Notes under the pieces: generated by a model
Seen by the model: only the letters and a program-made list of their open reading frames with translations
Database searches by the model: none
What the model was told of the DNA's origin: nothing
Shown: positions 1 to 9,600 of the stretch, piece by piece
Numbering within the stretch: the first letter of the stretch is position 1
Layout: each line of letters starts with the position of its first letter
Assembly: GCA_003542575.1 (NCBI GenBank)
Contig: DPKJ01000011.1
Span: forward strand, 1 to 64,000
Reading direction: 5' to 3'
DNA from: Rikenellaceae bacterium
GTDB lineage: Bacteria > Bacteroidota > Bacteroidia > Bacteroidales > UBA932
DNA length: 64,000 nt
Made by a program: the position numbers and the translations under genes

Positions 1-77
1 GTAAATACACAACAAGAGTAAACACAACACGCAGGTAAACAATAACGGTAATAGTGAAAATACAAGGGCAATAGAAT

Positions 78-632
78 ATGAAAAAAGAGACAAAATATAA
101 ACTACTCACGCTGTCCGTAATAATTTTAGCACTGCTAAACATAAGCACAATTGCCACAATTATAATCGGTAACAGAAATCTTAATCAAGACGATTCAATC
201 GTAATCGATCCCGAAAGTTCTCCGATAAATGGAAGATTTTTAAGACAGGAGTTATCATTCAGCGAAGAGCAAATGTCATTCTTCAGACAAGAGAGCAGAG
301 AATTCCGACAAAAAGCCAACGATGTTATATCAAATATGAACCGTTATAAAACGGAATTATACAAAGAAATTCACAGCACTGCCCCTGATTATGTGAAGAT
401 TAAAGCTTACTCCGACAGCATAGGATTCAAACACGCCAGATTAAAAGAACACACCGCAGAGTTTTATCTGGAGATTAGAAACCAATGCGATTCAACTCAA
501 AAAGAAAGACTTAGAACAATTTTTGAACCACTATTCAGAGACAACCAACATATACGCGGTCCCGGTGAAGGAAGAGGCCCGGGAGGAAGAAGTCAGGCAG
601 GAAGAGGTCCAAACGGACACAGACCAGAATAA
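78..632 (+). CDS. Spy/ZraP-like periplasmic metal-stress protein
   Basis: 184 residues. One N-terminal hydrophobic segment (about residues 8-30) suggests a membrane-anchored periplasmic protein. Residues 55-150 are a helical, charged region with the layout of the CpxP/Spy/ZraP fold (LSFSEEQMSFFRQESREFR, then helices rich in R, K, E and Q). The last 30 residues are a Gly/Pro/Arg-rich tail with GRGP-type repeats. Family members act as periplasmic chaperones or metal sensors, often beside extracytoplasmic sigma-factor genes; any such neighbour would lie left of the window. The next gene is another small secreted protein with a Gly-rich tail. The family call rests on overall pattern, not on a diagnostic motif. 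Confidence 0.6.
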   Translation: MKKETKYKLLTLSVIILALLNISTIATIIIGNRNLNQDDSIVIDPESSPINGRFLRQELSFSEEQMSFFRQESREFRQKANDVISNMNRYKTELYKEIHSTAPDYVKIKAYSDSIGFKHARLKEHTAEFYLEIRNQCDSTQKERLRTIFEPLFRDNQHIRGPGEGRGPGGRSQAGRGPNGHRPE

Positions 633-1007
633 CCGGTCAAAGAAGAATTCCAGGCATTTCAACTAAGATTGACAAAGAACAACTAAAACCAATATTTTGA
701 ATTGAAAATAAATGCTTGAAATATGAGCATCCAGCGCAAGCTTTGCCCAAAAATTTTAACTCATAGACAATTATAAGTCAACTGAAAACACTTAAATAAT
801 TGAAATAAATACTTAATAATAAGAATAATAAATTGACAACTATATTGAAGCATTTGTAGATGGAGAAATCCACAGCATAGTAAGTGTTAAAAGAAAAAAT
901 ATCAGTGAAGTAAATGTTGAAAGAGATAACTACAATGAAATAATAGCAGATAAATAAGATAATCAGACAAATTTTAAATCAATTAATAATTTCAAAAACC
1001 AAAAAAA
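633..1007. other. AT-rich intergenic stretch
   Basis: About 375 bases with no convincing reading frame, RNA gene or strong hairpin. A promoter for the following gene is expected here, but no clean TTG-N19/20-TAnnTTTG pair was seen. Confidence 0.5.
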
Positions 1008-1436
1008 ATGAAAACAAAAGTAATTTTAACAGCACTTATGCTGACAGCCACAATAGGTTTGGCAACAGCACAAAACACAAGCAAAAACAACGAACAAAAT
1101 GCACCCAAAGCAAATAAAAGCTGTTTTGTTGACGCAAATAACGACGGGATTTGTGACAGTCATGCAAATGGCACATGTACAATAGGAAGCGGAAAAGGTC
1201 TGATGGACGGAAGCGGTACCAGGCATGGAGTTCGTGACGGATCGGGTCGCGGAAATAGAGGTGAGCAACTGGGTCTTCATGACGGAACAGGCCGTAGGGT
1301 TAACTACAAAACTGCAAATGAAGGTAAAAGAGGTGGCGGATATGGTCCCGGTGACGGAACCGGCAACAGAAACAAACGCGTTGAAGAGACTTCAAAAAGA
1401 CCAATGAACGGAACAGGTTTCGGTACCAAAAAGTAA
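1008..1436 (+). CDS. small secreted Gly-rich protein with DxNxDGxCD motif
   Basis: 142 residues. Residues 1-21 form a clear signal peptide ending ATA. A single EF-hand-like segment, FVDANNDGICD (about residues 40-50), follows, then several degenerate GDGTG/DGSGR repeats to the C-terminus. Similar small proteins occur in Bacteroidota beside Spy/ZraP-like genes, as here, which suggests a cation-related envelope function; that is inference. The stop codon lies two bases before a 126-bp palindromic element that probably ends transcription. Confidence 0.6.
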   Translation: MKTKVILTALMLTATIGLATAQNTSKNNEQNAPKANKSCFVDANNDGICDSHANGTCTIGSGKGLMDGSGTRHGVRDGSGRGNRGEQLGLHDGTGRRVNYKTANEGKRGGGYGPGDGTGNRNKRVEETSKRPMNGTGFGTKK

Positions 1437-1437
1437 A

Positions 1438-1563
1438 TCTCCGCGCCAGTTTGTGGTAACAACCTACAAATCAATTATATAAAAAAGAGCCAATTTTACA
1501 CAAAAAATTGGCTCTTTTTTAATTTACTTTAATACAGGCATATACCACAAACTGGCGCGGAGA
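1438..1563. repeat. 126-bp palindromic element, family A, copy 1
   Basis: Perfect 21-bp terminal inverted repeats (1438-1458 and 1543-1563) begin TCTCCGCGCCAGTTTGTGG. Inside, GAGCCAATTTT (from 1487) and AATTGGCTC (ending 1514) form a second hairpin flanked by A and T runs, each placed 49 bases from its own outer end. It sits between convergent genes, so it can act as a bidirectional terminator. The same length and layout recur at 42171-42296. Confidence 0.9.
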
Positions 1564-1569
1564 AAAGGG

Positions 1570-4515
1570 TTAGCCCCTTAGTGCCTCTCTCAAAATCACC
1601 ACAGGGTGTTTGGCTATGCGGCCTGTTCCGTCCAAAATTTGCTGACGGCAAGAGGTTCCTGGTGCTGAAATAATTGTTTCTGACGCCTTAGTTACTTCTT
1701 TTGATGCTTGACTTGCATTATCAACAGTTGTAGTTTTGGATGTTGCTGCGTTAATTAGAGGGAAGAGAGTTTGATTTCCTACGGCAATTGACACATCATA
1801 ATGCTCTTTCTCATAACCGAATGCACCCGCCATACCGCAGCAACCGGTAGGTAATGTTTCAACTGTATAATTCTGAGGCAGTGAGAGCATTGCAGCAGAT
1901 GGCTCCACGGATGCAATTGCCTTTTGATGGCAGTGGCCGTGCAAAATAATTTTTTTTGTTTCATTTGTAAAGCTATCAGCAGATATATTGCCCTTTTCGA
2001 CCTCACGCATTATAAATTCGTCGTACAAAAGTGCACACTTTGACAACTCCTGAGCAGCCTCTCGTAGTTCTCTGTCAACCAGGGCAGGATATTCATCTCT
2101 GAATGATAAAATAGCAGAGGGCTCAATCCCAACCAAAGGTGTTTCCGGTGTAATCAAATCCTTTAACAATGAGACGTTTTGATTTGCAAACTTCCCGGCC
2201 CTTCTGAGCAATCCCTTTGACATTGCCGCTCTCCCACTCTCTTTATGATTTGGAACAATAACTCTGTATCCCAACTCATTCATAAGTTCGATAAAAGCTA
2301 CACCAACCTCGGCTTCGTTGTAATTTGTAAACTCATCGGCAAAAAGGTAGATAACTCCCTTCTGATTGACTCTTTTTTGGCTAGAAATCTCCTTTCCTGA
2401 GCGCTTTTTTATGGAAAGGCTTTTTGCATATTGTCTCAGGGTAGTTCTTGAAAGTTTTGGAATAGACCTGTTTGCCGAAAATCTGAGAATTTTCTTAATA
2501 ATTGAGGATGTTAATCTGTTGGATGCAAAAAAATTGTATACCAACGGCATAAGTGAGCCCAACCTCTGAACATCGGCCATTCTGGCAATCATATAAGATC
2601 TGAAGCTTACCCCCTTTACATCGTAGTAGTGCTGCATGAATTCAGCCTTGTAGCGAGCCATATCAACATTCGAAGGACACTCGCTCTTACAAGCTTTGCA
2701 CGAAAGACATAAATCCAGAGATTCAAGAATCTCTTTCTGATCAAAAACCTTATCAGTAGTGGGTTTTGTAAGCAATTCTCTAAGTACATTAGCCCTGCCC
2801 CTAGTACTGTCAGCCTCATTTCCGGTAACCCTGAAACTAGGGCACATTGTCCCGGCAAACTGTGAAGATTTTCTGCAATCACCCGAACCATTGCACTGCT
2901 CAACAGCCCTCAGCCAACCTCCCTGTGCAGAGTAATCAAAAAAGGTATCATACTCCCTTACGGCAACATCAGCTTCATATCTGAGCGAACTGTTCATAGG
3001 TGGAGTATCAATAATCTTTTCGGGATTAAAAATACCATCCGGATCAAATGCCCTCTTTAGCTCCTTTAATATTCCAAAAAGATAATCACCTGTCATTAAG
3101 GGGATAAACTCACCTCTTAATCTACCATCACCATGCTCACCACTCAAAGAGCCTCTGTGTTTTTTCACAAGCTTAGCAGTCTCTCCTGCTATAGTTCTGA
3201 AGAGCAGAGTATCCTCCTCTTTTTTTAGATTGAGCAGAGGTCTCAGATGTAACTCTCCTGTGCCAATATGGGCATGAAAAACACAAGACAGGCTGTACTG
3301 TTCAAGCATTTTGACAATATCTGACATGTAATCGGGTAACCTTGACGGAGCAACAGCAGTATCTTCAATAACAGAAACAGGTTTAATATCACCCTTCATT
3401 GAAGTTAGCAGACCTAAACCCGCCTTTCTTAACTCCCACACTTTAGCAGTGTCTTTACCGTAAACCTTTGAGCAATAGTAGATAAGCCCACTTTCCAAAA
3501 GCGCAATCTCAGCAATATCCACTATTTTTGCAAGTTCTTCTTTACTTTCAGCAGCAAACTCAGCAATCAGAATTGCAGCAGGTGCACCTTGGATGAAGAA
3601 CCTGTTTTTATTCTGACTTATGTTTGATTTGCTCAGCTCAAGAATATTGGCATCCATCAGCTCCACTGCAACAGGACTATGCTCCAGTGCAATCAGATTT
3701 GCCTTGAAAACATCTTCGAGTCTTTTGCTGTGAGCGCATAGCAAAGCTCTCTCCTTAGGAAGAATCGGTACAAGATTAACCTTAATCTCAGAGATAAGCC
3801 CCAGAGTACCCTCAGAACCCGCAATTATTTTGCAGATATCCCTCTCAGAGTTTAGAAACTCGTCAATGGCATAACCGGTGTTGCGGCGCCTCACCTCGGG
3901 ATCAGGAAAATGATCGGCAATTTCTCTCTTTACCCTTTCATTATGAAGCATATTGGCTGCAAACCTGTAGATTTCACCCTCCCTACCCTCAAGCTTGCAC
4001 CTCTCTTCAAACTCCTCAACCGTACATGATTTAAAGCTGGCAACAGAGCCATCGGAGAGAACCATTTGGGTCTCTAACAGGTGATCGCGTGTGCTGCCGT
4101 GTACCAATGAGTGCGAACCGCAGGAGTTGTTACCAACCATACCTGCAAAACAGCACCTGTTTGATGTAGAAGTTTCAGGCCCAAAGCAGAGCCCAAAACC
4201 GGCAACTGCAAGGTTTAGCTCATCAAGAACTACCCCCGGCTCAACTCTTGCCCACCTCTCATCTTTATTAATCTCAAGTATTTTATTAAGATGCTTTGAA
4301 ACATCAACAACAAGACCCTTTCCAACAACCTGTCCCGCCAAAGAGGTTCCTGCAGCACGCGGAATGATTGAAAAACCCTCGGCTGAAGCCAGTTTTACTA
4401 TGTCTATAAGATCCTGTTTACTCTCCGGATAGAAAACACCTAAAGGCATCTCTCTATATGCAGAGGCATCTGTAGAGTATAGAATCCGGCTAAGAAGATC
4501 TTTATTGATTTGCAT
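1570..4515 (-). CDS. FAD-linked oxidase with C-terminal Fe-S/CCG domains (D-lactate/glycolate dehydrogenase type)
   Basis: 981 residues. Residues 20-240 form the FAD-binding PCMH domain (PRAAGTSLAGQ, GNNSCGSHSLVHGSTRDH). The FAD-oxidase C-terminal domain follows, with LSGEHGDGRLRGEF. A ferredoxin-like part has a first Cys group near 540 (CNGSGDCRKS) and the cluster motif CLSCKACKSECP near 605. CCG-domain signatures HGHCHQKA (about 860) and PTGCCGMAGAFG (about 890) complete the GlcD-GlcF fusion. It should oxidise a 2-hydroxyacid and pass electrons through Fe-S clusters to the quinone pool. A Ser/Thr/Ala/Lys-rich insertion of about 35 residues lies near 918-952, between GNQTLFPLI and the final CRQQILDGTGR segment. 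It is eight bases downstream of an acetyltransferase gene on the same strand. The exact substrate cannot be told. Confidence 0.88.
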   Translation of the reverse strand: MQINKDLLSRILYSTDASAYREMPLGVFYPESKQDLIDIVKLASAEGFSIIPRAAGTSLAGQVVGKGLVVDVSKHLNKILEINKDERWARVEPGVVLDELNLAVAGFGLCFGPETSTSNRCCFAGMVGNNSCGSHSLVHGSTRDHLLETQMVLSDGSVASFKSCTVEEFEERCKLEGREGEIYRFAANMLHNERVKREIADHFPDPEVRRRNTGYAIDEFLNSERDICKIIAGSEGTLGLISEIKVNLVPILPKERALLCAHSKRLEDVFKANLIALEHSPVAVELMDANILELSKSNISQNKNRFFIQGAPAAILIAEFAAESKEELAKIVDIAEIALLESGLIYYCSKVYGKDTAKVWELRKAGLGLLTSMKGDIKPVSVIEDTAVAPSRLPDYMSDIVKMLEQYSLSCVFHAHIGTGELHLRPLLNLKKEEDTLLFRTIAGETAKLVKKHRGSLSGEHGDGRLRGEFIPLMTGDYLFGILKELKRAFDPDGIFNPEKIIDTPPMNSSLRYEADVAVREYDTFFDYSAQGGWLRAVEQCNGSGDCRKSSQFAGTMCPSFRVTGNEADSTRGRANVLRELLTKPTTDKVFDQKEILESLDLCLSCKACKSECPSNVDMARYKAEFMQHYYDVKGVSFRSYMIARMADVQRLGSLMPLVYNFFASNRLTSSIIKKILRFSANRSIPKLSRTTLRQYAKSLSIKKRSGKEISSQKRVNQKGVIYLFADEFTNYNEAEVGVAFIELMNELGYRVIVPNHKESGRAAMSKGLLRRAGKFANQNVSLLKDLITPETPLVGIEPSAILSFRDEYPALVDRELREAAQELSKCALLYDEFIMREVEKGNISADSFTNETKKIILHGHCHQKAIASVEPSAAMLSLPQNYTVETLPTGCCGMAGAFGYEKEHYDVSIAVGNQTLFPLINAATSKTTTVDNASQASKEVTKASETIISAPGTSCRQQILDGTGRIAKHPVVILREALRG

Positions 4516-4523
4516 CTGTAAAC

Positions 4524-5096
4524 TTAGGATATCCTAAAAACACTATTTTTTTCTAACTTGTACTTCTGACCACTCTCTTCACAAACAGCCAATCCTTCAG
4601 AATTGAAATTCAGCTTATTGCCAAACTCACTTACCCATCCTACCTGTCTGGCAGGGTTACCCACAACCAGAGCAAATGGAGCAACAGGTTTTGTAATAAC
4701 AGCACCAGCACCCACCATTGAATATCTACCAATCTCATTGCCACAGATTATTGTAGCATTGGCTCCAATTGTAGCGCCTCTACAAACCCTGGTCTCTACA
4801 TAAAAACCTTTCCTGACAACAGCACTTCTGGGATTCACAACATTGGTAAAGACACATGAAGGGCCAAGAAAGACATCATCTTCACAAACCACTCCGGTAT
4901 AAACCGATACATTATTCTGAACCTTAACATTCTTACCCAGAATCACTTTGGGAGAGATAACAACATTTTGACCGATATTGCAACCCTCACCAATTATGCA
5001 ATTGGACATTATATGTGTGAAGTGCCAAATTTTTGATCCGCTACCAATTTGACAGCCCTCTTCAATAATTGCAGTTTCATGAGCAAAGTAATCCAT
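4524..5096 (-). CDS. WbpD/WlbB-like sugar N-acetyltransferase, left-handed beta-helix
   Basis: 190 residues, nearly all hexapeptide repeats (IGSGSKIWHFTHI, IGEGCNIGQNVVISP, NVKVQNNVSVYTGV). Family members acetylate the 3-amino group of UDP-2-acetamido-3-amino-2,3-dideoxy-glucuronate using acetyl-CoA. It closely resembles the gene at 51543-52127 in the polysaccharide locus but stands alone here, upstream of an oxidase gene. A second copy outside a sugar locus may serve another glycan or be a relic of an older locus. Confidence 0.85.
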   Translation of the reverse strand: MDYFAHETAIIEEGCQIGSGSKIWHFTHIMSNCIIGEGCNIGQNVVISPKVILGKNVKVQNNVSVYTGVVCEDDVFLGPSCVFTNVVNPRSAVVRKGFYVETRVCRGATIGANATIICGNEIGRYSMVGAGAVITKPVAPFALVVGNPARQVGWVSEFGNKLNFNSEGLAVCEESGQKYKLEKNSVFRIS

Positions 5097-5143
5097 ACAT
5101 ATGACATTAAGTAACTGTTATTAAAAACAGATCTATTGATGTG

Positions 5144-5151
5144 CAAATATA
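5144..5151 (-). promoter_or_regulatory. -7 box TATATTTG for the acetyltransferase/oxidase pair
   Basis: Reverse-strand TATATTTG fits the Bacteroidota TAnnTTTG consensus and lies 47 bases before the start at 5096. A TTG lies 23 bases further upstream, wider than the usual 19-20, so the -33 element is uncertain. Confidence 0.45.
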
Positions 5152-5181
5152 GACAAAAGCTAAACCCGTAACTACAAAAAT

Positions 5182-6465
5182 TTACTCCATTGCAAATTCA
5201 GTAACAGAGTTTACACCCCTGATTCCGAAATAGCTGTCGGTAATAGTACCCTTGACCCATATTTTTTTACCAAGGTTGCCCGGTTTAGACTTTAGATTCA
5301 AAGCTTCTCTGATAGCTCCGGTAGGCAAAGCAATTCCGGCACACTTACTTTTAAGACTCTCGCCAGGCGTCAAAGCAATGGCAATATTGGTCTCAACATC
5401 AAACGGAGCAGTAGAAATAAGAGACGAAGTTGTCAGATATCCTGCAATATAGCCACAAACCCACACACCCTTTAAACCGGCATACCCGGCAAGTTCATCA
5501 GCATTAAGTGCAAGTTCCTTTGATGAACCATCACGCAAATTCCCAATAACCATACTCTCCTTAACCCATATTGAAGAGGTGTCAATCACGATTTTTGCTG
5601 AGGCCCCTCCTTCTCCTCCGCCTGTCTCACCCGAAGAGGAGTGAAGGTTAATCGCTACCATCTCCCGCGGAAGAAGTGTACGTCTGGTAAGCAGAACCCC
5701 CAACGAGTCACCGGGAACCGCGCTTTGTTTTAACCTAACAGTAATCTCGCCCGGGTTCATGAAGAGGTAACGGTTCTCTGAAAAGGGATAAACAACAGAA
5801 CCTGCAGCATCTGAAAGTACCGTGCTCCACAATCCAAAACGACTTTTAAACTCCGGAGTAAAGGAGAGTAACACCGCGCCATTGCTCTGTCTGCAAAGGA
5901 ATTGCAAATGTGTTACCTTATCTTTTTCAACTACAACTGTTTTAGAATCAGAGTAACAAGGAGCATCAAACTGAGGAACACTAAACGGACGTGAAAAGAC
6001 CGAGACATCGTAGCTGGCTGCCACAAGTACCATATTGGCAGGTCTGTCACCATATCTTCCGTTGTAGACTATAGAACCATCTACCCTTTTCACAAGTAGT
6101 GTAAATGAATTACTGTCAGGAAACTCCTTTGTGACACCCTTTGTAACAGCTGCCTCACCAAATTTCATCGCAAGCGACCCACTCCCCTTATCGCCTTTAT
6201 CTCCCTTATCGCCCTTATCATCTGTAAAAACCAGCCCCTGACAAGATGAAATCAGTAAAGAAATTGAAAATAAAACAATTCCAAGAAAAAGATAAAGATT
6301 TGCTGCTATCGACCTAAATTCAAGGTTGCTACGTGTTAAAAGTTTTCGAAAATTAAAATCGAAACCATTAAGTGCAGTTGCACCAGTGTTTAATGTTGAA
6401 AATGAATTACCTGTATGGTCCGGTAAAATTCTGTACCGGTTACCACTAAAAATCTCTCGCCTCAT
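5182..6465 (-). CDS. lipoprotein with DUF4493-like and DUF6359-like domains
   Basis: 427 residues. A hydrophobic stretch ending LLISSC, a lipobox-like sequence, lies at about residues 55-73, preceded by an unusually long, partly basic leader of about 55 residues with no internal Met. Four collagen-like GDK triplets follow at once. Residues 100-220 resemble DUF4493 and the C-terminus (PTGAIREALNLKSKPGNLGKK, WVKGTITDSYFGI) resembles the OB-fold-like DUF6359 of Bacteroides surface lipoproteins. Probably an outer-membrane surface protein of unknown role. The long leader may be real, or translation may begin at a non-ATG codon closer to the lipobox. Confidence 0.65.
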   Translation of the reverse strand: MRREIFSGNRYRILPDHTGNSFSTLNTGATALNGFDFNFRKLLTRSNLEFRSIAANLYLFLGIVLFSISLLISSCQGLVFTDDKGDKGDKGDKGSGSLAMKFGEAAVTKGVTKEFPDSNSFTLLVKRVDGSIVYNGRYGDRPANMVLVAASYDVSVFSRPFSVPQFDAPCYSDSKTVVVEKDKVTHLQFLCRQSNGAVLLSFTPEFKSRFGLWSTVLSDAAGSVVYPFSENRYLFMNPGEITVRLKQSAVPGDSLGVLLTRRTLLPREMVAINLHSSSGETGGGEGGASAKIVIDTSSIWVKESMVIGNLRDGSSKELALNADELAGYAGLKGVWVCGYIAGYLTTSSLISTAPFDVETNIAIALTPGESLKSKCAGIALPTGAIREALNLKSKPGNLGKKIWVKGTITDSYFGIRGVNSVTEFAME

Positions 6466-6598
6466 ATCAAAATATTTATTTGTTAACTATTCAAAAATAG
6501 AGCACTTCGCTTAAGATATGTTACCAAATTCAATAAATTTCAAAAAATATCTAATTTTAAAATTACAGTATTCAATTTTAATTAATTTTGTCAAAATT

Positions 6599-6606
6599 TA
6601 TTTTTG
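6599..6606 (+). promoter_or_regulatory. possible -7 box TATTTTTG, almost touching the start codon
   Basis: Matches TAnnTTTG and ends three bases before ATG 6610. No TTG lies 19-20 bases upstream. If used, the transcript would be essentially leaderless. Confidence 0.3.
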
Positions 6607-6609
6607 TCT

Positions 6610-9600
6610 ATGTATAAAATTACAGAGCACCCCATCCTACCGATACCTGCCGACAATAAGGCAGAATTCATATTCGAAGGCCATAAAGTTACAGGTCAAA
6701 AGGGTTTTACAATTGCAGCAGCACTCCACCAAGCCGGGTTAGTTATTCACAAACACAGCCTTGAAAACAGAGAACGCACCATGGAGTGCGGAATCGGGAA
6801 ATGCGGTGCCTGTGAAATGCTTGTTGACGGTAAAGTTCGACGAATATGCATTACCAAAGTAGATGGAGTTCAAAGTGTACAGAGAATTGACGACAACTAT
6901 CTACCTGATGAACAATCAATTATTAAAACAGATATAAAGGTTCACAAAACAACTGTAGTGATTGTTGGAGCAGGCCCTGCCGGTCTTGCCGCCAGAGAGG
7001 AGCTTAACAAAGCAGGAGTAGATAATCTGGTAATAGATAACAACAGTAAAATTGGAGGTCAGTTTTTAATGCAGACTCACCAATTTTTCTTCTTTGAAAA
7101 GGAGAAGAGATTTGGTGGAATGAGGGGGTTTGACATAGCAAATTCTCTGGCAGGGGATGACCATTCCGGCATTCTTCTTGACTCTGTTGTTTGGGAGATA
7201 TTGGAAGGTAAGAGACTTGTAATTAAAAATATAGCAACACAAGAGATATCATATGTCGATGCCGAGCATCTGGTTGTGGCAACGGGAGCGGTTCCATTTA
7301 TGCCGGCCTTTAAAAATGATGATCTGCCGGGCGTTTACACTGCGGCTGTTGTTCAGCGAATGATGAACAATGAGCTTACACTCCTGGGAAAGAAAATTCT
7401 AACAGTAGGAGCAGGCAATATCGGTTACCTCACATCATATCAGGCAATGCAGGCCGGAGCTCAGGTTAAGGCCATCATTGAGGCAATGCCAAACGAAGGC
7501 GGATTTCCTGTTCAGGCAAACAGAGTAAGAAGGCTGGGAATTCCAATTCTAACATCGCATATTCTTCTCGAGGCAATTCCCAACGAAGACCACACAGGAA
7601 TTGTAGGAGCAGTCGTAGCTGAATGTAAAAATTTCAAACAGATACCCGGAACCGAAAAAATAATCGACGACATTGATTGTATAAATATATGCACCGGTCT
7701 TATTCCTGACAATCAGCTATTCCGCAAGGGAACAGAGGTTTATGGCCGCCGTTGCCATGCAGCAGGAGACGCTGTAAAAATCGGAGAGGGAACATCAGCA
7801 GTGCTTAGAGGAAAGCAGTGTGCGCAGGAGATTATTCAGGATCTTGGCATAAAACTTAACTATGACGACTACCTATCTGTATCCAAAGAGTATATTGACT
7901 CACAGCAACACCCTGTAAGGGTTATTGAGACGCCGGCCTTGCCTTCGGAAAAGAGGATGAACGAAAAAGGCTTTGTAATTATAGACTGCCTTTATGGCTT
8001 TGCATGTAACCCATGCGCATTTGCCTGCAAATTTGGAGCAATAACAAAATCATCTACCTCTACCGTTCCAAGAATTGACTACGACAAATGTACAGGCTGT
8101 ATGCAGTGTGTTTATCAATGTCCCGGACTGGCAATTTTTGGCTATCAGCTAAACAAAAACCGACTCTTTCTGCCGATAGAATATAAGGCTGAAGAAGGCT
8201 CACAAGTCTATCTTGTAAATAACAACGGTGAAATTCTGGGAGAGGGAGTAATTGAGAAAATTCTGAAAAACGAAAATAAAACAAACATCGCCCGTGTAAC
8301 CGCCACTTCGATGAGAAGTAACATTACAAAAGAGGCAGATGGGACAGATGGAGCAGTGGCAGGCACATCACCATCAGAACCAATCCCGGCAGAAAAACTG
8401 ATTGAGGTAAGAGGTTTTATAATCAAAGATAAGTACCCTTCAAAAGTTGAACTCATTCCCCTTTCCAAAAAGCACGATTCTAAAACATATATTTGTCACT
8501 GCGAAGATGTTACAGTAGAAAAACTTCTCTCTGTTATTGGAGACAGAAAGGTAATCTCATCTGACGAATTAAAGCATATCTCAAGAATCGGAATGGGCCC
8601 ATGCCGCGGGAACCGTTGTGTACCAAGGGCAAAACTACTGTTGAGAGCATACGGAGTAGAGGTTTGCGGAGAACCAACCCCTCGCGGACCTATGTCAAAC
8701 CTGGTAACTTTGGGAGACATGGTACAGGGAGAGAAAAAGGAGCAGATCGTACTACCCAAAGGGAGCCGGCCGGTTAAGAAGGTTTCGGTTCTTATTGCCG
8801 GAGGAGGAATCTCAGGTGCATCGCTGTTCCGCTTCTTTGCAGAGGCCGGATTTGACCCACTCATGGTTAATGATGGGCTTGGAAGCTCATGGAGAAACAT
8901 CGCAGGTGGCCGGCCGGCATTTTCGTTGCCTGCCCTTGCCGACATCGCAAAACACAATCTGGAGATTTTCAGAGACCTTCAAGGCAAGCACAACATAGAT
9001 TTTCGTCTGATAAGGTATGTAAGTTTCGCACACGATGAGCAGACATACAAATCACTTGATGCATCAAAGGGATGGTCTGACGCCTATATGGTTGACAAAA
9101 AGAATTTCGCAAAAGAGATTTCGCCGTACCTGAATCCAAAACTAGACATATACAGCCACGCACTTATAACAAATGAGTGTTGGCAGGCAAATCCCGGACA
9201 GACAATAGATGTAGTGAGAGAGATCGGCCGAGCTAAGGGAGGCACAATTCTGGAAAACACAAAACTTGTAGAGGTTTACAAAACAGGCAAAGAGTACAGG
9301 GTAATTCTGCAAAATTCAAATCGTGAATACGAAGAGTATCAAACAGAAATATTCATAAATGCACTTGGAGCAGAGGCAGAACATTTTGCAAAAAAACTAG
9401 GAATAGAGACAGGTCTGTTCCCGGTAAAACACCAGGCATTCATAACCAAACGACTTCCTATGCTGGGTAAAGATGGAGCCAACCTTGACATGCTCATAGA
9501 CAGACGCAAGTACAAAGGATTTTCAGCAGTTTACGGACAACAGCTTGCCGAGACAGGTCAGATTATCGGATGTGCATCACCTGTTAACGACGCAAAGGAG

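Noticed and set aside
1026..1407. Extra reading frames overlapping the Gly-rich secreted protein
   Set aside because: They are shadows of the repetitive coding sequence and have no start signals.
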